Part shown: piece by piece, positions 24,012 to 31,800 of the stretch
Position numbering within the stretch: the stretch's first letter is position 1
Layout: each line of letters begins with the position of its first letter
DNA from: Selaginella moellendorffii
Lineage: Eukaryota > Streptophyta > Lycopodiopsida > Selaginellales > Selaginellaceae
Length of the DNA: 64,000 nt
Assembly (NCBI RefSeq): GCF_000143415.4
Contig: NW_003314262.1
Span: forward strand, 1,754,317-1,818,316
Reading direction: 5' to 3'
Position numbers and translations under genes: made by a program
The notes under the pieces: model-generated
The model's database searches: none
What the model saw: the letters and a program-made list of their open reading frames with translations, nothing else
Told to the model about the DNA's origin: nothing

Positions 24012-26755
24012 TCACGCCTCCTCTGATTCAGATTCGGATTGTTCACCTTGAAATAAAATACATTAGAAACTTAGTAAAGGAATATTAAATCTCACCTTGA
24101 ACCCGGGTTATGAATGCTCTTGCTGCATCTCTTGCATGGTCTGGCAAGGTGATGGTGGCACTCTGCTTCCGCATCCAACCATGCACAACATTATCCACCG
24201 ATATGCTCATGCTGGGATCCTTTGGATTCAGCACCCATCTCTTTTCTAGGCAATCCTTCGTATATCCGGAACTTGGCTTGAACCACTCCACAGTTACATT
24301 GAAGGAGTTAGTTTCTGCGTCCTCCTCTGCATCAGTGATGCAGCGCCCCACCCATATCATTTGTTTTTTATTACTGGGTCTGACAAGCACGACCATTCCT
24401 TTGCAGACTTGTACTGGATTGAATGCTGAATCCGGCTTCTTGTTCCTCGGCCCACAATAGTGATCCTCAACATCGTTATCTGTCACGGCATTTCCAGAGG
24501 ACATTGTTCCGCTACTATCTGGTGCTCTGGGTTCTGGCCAAAAGGACTCTTCCAATTCTTCATATACAACCGGCCCATTTTGGATAGCAGATATAATCTT
24601 CTCCCAGTATTCGAGCAAAGGCTTGCACCTCTTAAAATAGGATTCTCCACCAAACACCAACCCCCTCTTCCAGAAGGCAATATGCTGTCTAATCCCGGCC
24701 ACTATACTTTCCTGGTCTTTGAGTCCATCCGGGTGCATCGGCCGTGGGGAACCCTGAGGAATCATAGGTTCCCCAGTTATGGGATCTCTCTTGAAGAGTT
24801 CAATGCCGTCCACTGGCAGCCACACTGTGTCCCATTCTCTCATCTTGTACCTCATCACTGGAGCACCGTCACGCATGCTGAAATGAAACTGAAGAGGCTT
24901 GGAGTGGCCAATCAGCGTTTCGGATCCGTCCCTGATGTAGCCTCTTACAAACCCCTTAAAGTCTGGAACCTCTGTCACAAGTGCAGCTTCAACAGTGCCT
25001 TTGATGCAATTTTGGAATTCATCGTAGAGTTGTGGGAGGGTGAGGACATTGGATCGCCGGAGGGACTCTGCCAGGTGACTGAACATGGCATCGACGTCTT
25101 CATGAGTGTGCCCAACCATGAGAAAGCCAAGTGTAACCGTTTCAAATATGCCTTTGGCAACAAGCATCGCCAAGTACGCGAAGACGTACATGTTTTTGTT
25201 CTCACTGCCAGCATTGTCTGTTTGGAGCAGAAGATGGGGTGGAAGGCCACATTGGCTGCAAGAACTTCCTTGAGATTCTGCTTCGTTTGGATGAGGCTGT
25301 GCATTCACCGGGCGACCAGCCTCGTCGGAATGACATGAGGCCTCACGTGATAACCCTACAATCTGACGGCCAACATATTCACTGGGATGGCATGGGGCCC
25401 CACGCGATACTGCAAGCCTTTGCTCCTCCTCCAGCTGAACCCTGTATGGGGTTCGATCGACAAGGGCCTTATGCAAGGGTTGGCCGTTCAGCTCAGTCTG
25501 CGCACTTTGCAGAGACCTTAAGTGTTTTGCTAGGGACGCAATCATCATGTTTGCACCCCCGCCACCCCATAGAGGTACAAAGAAGTTCCCATAGTTCTGG
25601 GCACCATGCCCATGAGCGATTATGCCAAACAGAGACACAGGCAGTTGCATGGATGAAGAGATTGCCTTGGGGGCAAGATTGAGTCGAGGTAAGCACGTCT
25701 TTTTCTGGTCCATTTTGTCGTGGATGATGCAGAGGTAAGAGTCAGGTCTCTCCATGGAGAGAATCCTGTTATGATAATATGCAGTCCTGCAGCTTCTCTG
25801 CTCGATGTTGTGGTCGAGCCGCCTTCTAACCAACGTCTCTCGCTCTTGAGCGCTGCAAGAATTCTTCGACAAAGCCATTTTGATAGCAGTGCACTCGTCA
25901 CACTTTGAAAAGCTAGAGTACTTTCCTATACTCACATCCCTGAACCTGTTGCTCCACAATCTACTAAATCTAGATTGGCTCAGCTTCCTGTAGCCATTAC
26001 TCTAGAGTTCCCGATTCACATCTTCCAATATGGCCCCCTTGGTATACATGGGAGGGAGAACTCGTTGGGTGTCTTGTGTTCCATCTTCCAAGAGGCGGGT
26101 TTTATGTGGTTGCTGCTCGCTACATGTCTCGACAAACCTCTTGAAGATTGCCTCTCCATATACAACATGACCCCTGGTTTTGTGCGTACCGTCGTTCCCA
26201 TGAACTGCCTGTTGAACCCTTTGTTCCTCGAACTCAGTTTTGATTCTGTAGAATGTGGTTCGAGGGACTCCATAAATGATTCTCCATGCCTTCATGTAGA
26301 CCAAACCCCTCTGGAAGACCATGCCCCCCACCTGATGTTCTGAAGCATCAACAGATGACCGTAATGCCTCATACACAAAATTGCGAGCTGCCTTCCAGGA
26401 CAATGTCTTGTATCTTGCTCTCTCCTCTTCAATAGCATCCCAATCAGCATGTTGACAGCACCTCCTCTTGCAACAAGCAACTGTCGAGACCATTCGAACC
26501 TCCATCGCCATTTTCTGCCTTTTCGGTTCGTTGCTCAGATCCCTTTGGCTGCGCTGTAGGAAGGTGTACTTTCTTTTCCCATGAAGAGATGTTCTGTCAT
26601 CAGTTGTAGTGGTGTTTGATTGTGAATCCTTCACATTCTCAAACACTAAATGCCTCAATTTCCACCGCACAATGCTTCCAATAGTCAGACTATTTTCTTC
26701 TGTGTCAACAACCTCTAAAATTGCAACTCCAATATCATCCCAGCCCAATTCTTGA
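24012..26755 (-). CDS. DUF7869-like transposase candidate; 5' end lost in gap, one in-frame TAG
   Basis: Proposed transposase of the element. The frame runs from the gap (26755) to 24096, a 49-nt intron (24095-24047) follows, and a last exon 24046-24012 adds an acidic SESESEEA tail and TGA. The N-terminal part has a cysteine cluster (ACCKRRCCQHADW) and a GLVYMKAWRIIYGVPRTTFY segment, a helix-turn-helix candidate. Counting from the TTG codon at 25959, the core shows FSKCDEC (17-23), LCIIHDKMDQ (76-85), LLLQTDNAGSENKN (243-256) and FLMVGHTHEDVDAMF (279-293). This is the pattern I recall for the DUF7869 family, with D81 or D84, D248 and E287 as possible RNase H-fold acidic residues. A single TAG (26004-26002) interrupts an otherwise continuous frame. 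Residues ~151-238 are extra for the family and contain two palindrome copies; they may be an unspliced or stop-free intron. Confidence 0.72.
25330..25351. repeat. 22-bp palindrome copy 2 (inside transposase frame)
   Basis: ATGACATG-N6-CACGTGAT with the central AGGCCT intact. It is read through in frame by the transposase gene within the extra segment between the second and third core motifs. Confidence 0.75.
25387..25408. repeat. 22-bp palindrome copy 3 (inside transposase frame)
   Basis: ATGGCATG-N6-CACGCGAT with centre GGGCCC. Also in frame in the transposase gene, 36 bp from copy 2. Confidence 0.8.
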
Positions 26756-26855
26756 NNNNNNNNNNNNNNNNNNNNNNNNNNNNNNNNNNNNNNNNNNNNN
26801 NNNNNNNNNNNNNNNNNNNNNNNNNNNNNNNNNNNNNNNNNNNNNNNNNNNNNNN
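26756..26855. other. Assembly gap of 100 N
   Basis: Exactly 100 Ns, the usual placeholder for a gap of unknown length. It removes the 5' end and promoter of the transposase gene. Confidence 0.98.
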
Positions 26856-26938
26856 GTGTGCGTGACTAGTCACCCATACAAAAATATATACAGTTGCAGC
26901 AAGGCAAAAGGAATATGGCAATAGGCTAGTAGGGGCCA

Positions 26939-26966
26939 AAGATGGCATGAGGCCTCATGCCATCTT
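26939..26966. repeat. 28-bp perfect palindrome (copy 4)
   Basis: Perfect self-complementary 28-mer, AAGATGGCATGAGG followed by its reverse complement, with centre AGGCCT. It is the best preserved copy of the family and lies in the intergenic region upstream of the transposase gene. Confidence 0.95.
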
Positions 26967-27039
26967 GATATACACACAGCTGCAGGCAAGTAAAAACATA
27001 CATGACAATACGCTAGCCATGAAATTGCAAGGGCCCAAG

Positions 27040-27061
27040 ATGGCATGTGGCCTCATGCCAT
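27040..27061. repeat. 22-bp palindrome copy 5
   Basis: Perfect 8-bp arms ATGGCATG and CATGCCAT around TGGCCT. Intergenic, about 100 bp from copy 4. Confidence 0.95.
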
Positions 27062-27153
27062 TTCTAAATGTGGTCCTAAACCATTCCATGGTGAACATAC
27101 CAGGAAGCACAAGTGCCGAATATCAAGAGGAAGCGGTAGCCACACCAAAGACA

Positions 27154-27213
27154 GTGCCGCTCGCAACACCGCAACTACTCGTAGTGCCGCTCGCAACACC
27201 GCAACTGCTCGTA
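27154..27213. repeat. 30-bp tandem repeat decaying rightward
   Basis: Two nearly identical 30-bp units (27154-27183, 27184-27213) built on GCCGCTCGCAACACCGCAAC. Degenerate CCGCTCGCA-type units continue to about 27330. Open frames over it read simple alternating residues and are not genes. Confidence 0.85.
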
Positions 27214-27597
27214 GCGCCGCTCGCACAAACTGCCACTCGCATAAACTGCCGCTCGCAATGGCGCTCGCAATGCCGCAACCGCTTGTAGACGCATAAACCA
27301 CAGCTCACAACGCCGCTTACACAAGCAGCGCTCACTGCGCTCAGCGGAACCAAGAACACGGCGCACAAAACTGATAGACCTAGGAATGAGTTCGAGAATT
27401 CAAAAATAACACACGCTTGAACGTCACATCAAATCCTCTGACAAACCAGATCTTATGATTCCTCTGACAAATTTCAAACTGAGTAGCTTCTAGACTTTGC
27501 TGTCGGAGGTTGAACTTTGTCACATCATGTCCTTGCCTCGATCCAGCTGTGCCATGTCAGTGATTCGAACTTTGCCATGCCATGTCAGCGATCCGCG

Positions 27598-27637
27598 CCA
27601 AGATTATTCGCCGTGTAAAGGAATAATTATGCTGTGT
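27598..27637 (+). repeat. 40-bp direct repeat, unit 1
   Basis: Forty bases beginning CCAAGATTATTCGCCGTG are identical to 28583-28622. The 985-bp spacing brackets the intergenic block that holds the telomere-like repeats. Confidence 0.95.
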
Positions 27638-27651
27638 GTGTACGTCCATTT

Positions 27652-27676
27652 ATGGCAATATAAGGCCACATGCCAT
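27652..27676. repeat. Palindrome copy 6, with a 3-bp insertion
   Basis: ATGGCA on the left and CACATGCCAT on the right, with a longer centre than the consensus. Intergenic. Confidence 0.6.
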
Positions 27677-27726
27677 TCAAAGAATAATGCTAGTCGAGCA
27701 TCTTTTGGTGCATTTTTGGGTTCAAA

Positions 27727-27748
27727 ATTGCATGAGCCCACACGCTAT
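27727..27748. repeat. Palindrome copy 7, degenerate
   Basis: ATTGCATG-N6-CACGCTAT; one substitution in each arm. Intergenic. Confidence 0.65.
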
Positions 27749-28084
27749 AAAGTTTACCTGTACCAAAAATAGAAACAACTTTATTTACTTGGGAATTTAT
27801 ATGGTTGAGGCATTTTTAAACTTACAAACACATGCCCTACTTACATTCCTTTGGTTGCTTAAAATTCAAAAATATTATAAACCTTTCTTTTTGCATTTTC
27901 AATGTTTTCAATTATGGTTTTTGATTTTCGCAGGACCAGCCTAGTAATCTATTTGCATCCCGTCATGTTTATAGCTAGCTTTCGTTTGTCCCCTTCGCTA
28001 GCCTGAGATACATCTGCTCGGCATCTGCCTCTTACAGCATTTGCCCAGAAAGGGCATCTTTCTTCACGCAGCATTTGCCACATG

Positions 28085-28116
28085 TTTAGGGTTAGGGTTT
28101 AGGGTTTAGGGTTTAG
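28085..28116 (+). repeat. Interstitial telomere-like repeats
   Basis: Four consecutive TTTAGGG-type units (one shortened to TTAGGG) plus a partial fifth, in the intergenic region of the large transposon. Confidence 0.9.
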
Positions 28117-28582
28117 CAATTCAGTAGCTTGATAAACATGCAAATACAGAACTTGATGCAAAATCCTTTGATATGTCACAATGCCCCTAGGACCATAAAC
28201 ACATTTCAATAGAGAGGGTCCTTTCATTTCATAACTCCTTACGTAGATCTTGGTGAAACCAGAGTTAGTGAAGTTGGTTTCTTGTGATCCCGCATCTGAT
28301 TGTGATGTCCCTTTGCAGTGTCGATGGAAAGGTCAATGCACACCAAACTGTAGAATCTTGGAGCAAAATAACGGTCGGATCTATGGCAAATGCCCCTGAA
28401 ACATTGTAAGGCTCGTGTGGTCTCATGTGGTGTCCGATCGAGATGCTTCTTTGCAGGGTCATCAAGAAGGACATTGTATACCATTCTGTAAAATCTGGTT
28501 GCGATCTAACGGTTGGATCTCCAGGAAACTCAAAACAATCTCGCGTGTGTCAGAATATTCTAGGAATATACTCCTATGTGCT

Positions 28583-28622
28583 CCAAGATTATTCGCCGTG
28601 TAAAGGAATAATTATGCTGTGT
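28583..28622 (+). repeat. 40-bp direct repeat, unit 2
   Basis: Identical to 27598-27637. It lies just before the GC-rich presumed promoter region of the plus-strand gene. Confidence 0.95.
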
Positions 28623-28890
28623 CATTCATTAATCTCGCGCTTGCATCACACTCGCGCTCGCATCGCGCTCGTGTGCATCGGCGTCCACTTCAAGACACAC
28701 CCAGTTTGTAACTTCGCCGCCAACTCCGCCTCCCACTCCGCCACCCACACGCAGCCCACTTGGCGTCCCGGGAGATTTCAGCGCCACTCTCTAACTGTAA
28801 GTGGCAGAGTAGCCTTGCTGCTACGATCCGCTGCACACACAGTGCACATTCGCCAGCGAGTCCGGTTGTCACGCCTCCATTCGGCTTCAA

Positions 28891-31800
28891 ATGGTAAGTC
28901 TTTTAGGCCAAGTAGAAAATGACATGAGGCCACATGCCATTCAGTAGCAACATTGGCATGCACCGATTGGGCTCTCGAGTGCAGTCCGGTTACAGATGGC
29001 GTGTAGCCTCACGCCATCTTAGGATGCAGCCTCAAGACATCTGATGCAGTGGTGAATGGCGTGTGGCCTCACGTTATTTCCAACTACTAGCTTTTCATCT
29101 GTCAGCTCTAATTGTTGTGCATTTCTGAACAGGCGAGGAATTGCGTTCTTCTTCCAGTCACTGTCAATGTGGATGTAGAGAAGGGGGAGGAGCTCACCAG
29201 TTGGACTTTCGGGATGGAAGGCGAGGATCTGAGGCTGTACAACACAGATGGTGGGAGAAAAGAATGCATGGGGATCCTCATCCAAGTGACAGACACTCCA
29301 TGCAGTTCCATGCAAGAATATGGACTGGCACTTGTGGTAGAGACAGCGTCTGCCTTCAAGATCCACCTTGCACATCCTAGCGGCTTCCCGGAGGGGGGCA
29401 GCGGCTATGAGGAATTCCTAGAGGGAGCTAGGGAGAGGTTGTCTAGGAGGCCCACAATTTCAAAGACGCTGCGGGTCTATGAAGATCACATGGAATCCAC
29501 GGACCTCACCTATGGCGATGTTCAAAAACTATATTCCAACATTGAGCCGTTGAGAGTGACTCCAGTTCGCGAAGCAAAGGGGAAGGGGGTCGATCTGGAA
29601 ACTACCTCGAAGCAGAAAAGGGTGGTCAAGCTCAAGCCGAAGTCCGACTCTCCTGCTCCAAAAAAGAAGTTACTCAGTGATGCCATTGCCTCGGGTTCGA
29701 ACACTACACCCACCAAAAAGAAGAGCCGCAAAGAGCAGAAAGAGCAAGAAGAGGCAGCAAAAATCGTCGCAGATAATAGTACTTGTTACTATTCCAACAA
29801 AGTATATACAATCGACATGAGCCGTATCGACATCCAAAGCAAATACAACCACAGGCTAGTATCTGATGAGTGGGTGGAGAAATTGAAGCAGAAGATGCTG
29901 GCAAGTCCAGTAACACCCGACATCGCAGACGTGATCCCCTACTACCAAAAAATGAAGGGCGAGATGAGGTTTCCAGACTTGATCAATAGGAAGGTGTTGG
30001 ACGATCAGAACATCCGGTTCTATGCCGTCTCCGGGCAGCATTCTAGCTTGGCGATGCAAGAGATAGTTGTGGATATTATGGTGGGCGAGGAGGTGAAGAA
30101 AGTCTTCAAGACAAGAGTTGTCCGCCTGATAAAAGGCAACTCGCCCCTCCGATCTATCATATACATCTCCCACGCGTAGAATGTCAAGCAAGAAACGTGC
30201 TACAAATCGGGTCTGCACGAGACATTGGCACGAACACGGAAGCTCTAGGTTCAACTGAAGAAGCCACAAAAACCAGGACAAGGACGTGCACTAGCAACTA
30301 GCGCCTGGCAGGTAAGCCTCGTTGTATGTGGCATAGCATGTGGCCTCACGCCATTTCCATTGCAGGAATTCTCGAGTCTTCTCTCGAAAACACTGGGGGT
30401 CAATGACACACTCAGCATCCATAACATTCTACTCGCGACAAAAGTTGTTTTTGACAAATGGGTAGATGTGCTGAGGAGGTACCATGACGGGGAGTTGCCA
30501 AACTCAATGGGTGTGGAGGACGGCCGGAAGCCCAATGATTTGAAGCTCAACGCCTTGCGTTTCTCGCGGTCTCTAGACGACGACGACCTTCTGACAGTGG
30601 CTAATGCTCTTCTATGTGGTGAGGTAGTCTTCAACAAGACCAAAATGACTCCCGGCCATATTGTGACATACGAGGACTTGTGCACGACTCTAAGAGCTCG
30701 TGCGCTATTGAAGGATTGGATCTTCGAGCAAGTGGCCGTGGAGAGGGTGAGCATCGACACCACGCAAGAGATGATGGAAGCGCTGGAGTTGTCAAATGAA
30801 GACATCAACGAGTACGTGAAGGGGGCCCCCAAGTTCATCGATCTACTGCGGGATGCCACGAAAAGTAAAGCTGAGAAGTTGGATCAGTATCCAAATTTCA
30901 TTAAGATTGATGTCGACCGCCGGCTTCAGAAACAGCTCGACCCCGCAGCAGAGGCCTATCGAGAACCTTACCGGGTATACTTGAATTCGGATGAGGATCA
31001 AAGGTGGAGGAGCATCGTTTCCCGTGGAGATGAGCAGGTCAAGAACATCTTTTGTGTGATGGACTTCACAAACGAGGAGATCACTCATGCAGACGAAGTC
31101 AGCTCCATCATTGACTTAATCGTGGGACTTGCGGAGGTGGAATCTTCAGTCCACTATATGATCTACGACTCCGAATCCTATCACAAGTTCTGGAAGGCCT
31201 TGAATGAGGTGAAGGCTCGGTTGAAAGGCAAGGAGATGCGGGAGATCCATGGGATAATGGCTAAGAAGAAGATACCGACGAATGTCCGCATCTTCACACT
31301 CGCCCTTGTTATTGGTCCTGCAGCAGAGTGGGACTGGAGTGACTTCCCAGCTTCGTTCGACAAGGCCAATCGAATTGATCTGAGGGAGGTCAATTTACCC
31401 GTGCCTGAGGAACTGAAGACGGCTATGGAGCTTTCGAATCCAAAGAAAGCTCCAGGTGCAGCATGGGAAATGCTCAGCTGGGTCTTCAACGCAATAGCGG
31501 GTGGGTCACCTGCTTCCGACTCCAAGGGCAAATGCGTTGTCGAGTACAACTGCGGCGGACTATTCTTTCGAGCCGCACTACTCAAGGGTGTCCCGTGTGT
31601 TGCGGTGACAAACTCCATTGAAGAGGTGACTTCAATGGAGCATATAATTACAGTTGCCAAAGAAAAACAGTATCTTCTCTGCGAACCTGGTGAGTACGCA
31701 CTTTAAGTTTAAATGTTATCTCACAAGCTCTGTATGCAGGAGCGTGGCCACCCCCAGATGCTGAAACGGCGTTAACAGCTACTGTTGAAGATACCCATGT

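Larger units (their letters stand above)
27749..28890. other. Intergenic region between the divergent transposon genes
   Basis: No gene was recognised. It contains a telomere-like tract, the second 40-bp direct repeat, and a loosely repeated ~160-bp block (around 28290-28390 and 28440-28530, both with CTTTGCAG...AACGGT(C/T)GGATCT). A GC-rich stretch of CTCGC/CCGCC units at 28630-28760 probably leads into the promoter and leader of the plus-strand gene. Confidence 0.6.

Noticed and set aside
24460-25338. 292-codon plus-strand frame opposite the transposase
   Set aside because: Antisense shadow; the minus frame carries recognisable motifs and the plus frame none.
27154-27330. Possible CRISPR-like direct repeats
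   Set aside because: Units are adjacent with no spacers and the DNA is eukaryotic; it is a decaying tandem repeat.
27122-27368. Cys/Ala/Val-rich frames on both strands near 27.1-27.4 kb
   Set aside because: Produced by the 30-bp CCGCTCGCA-type tandem repeat.
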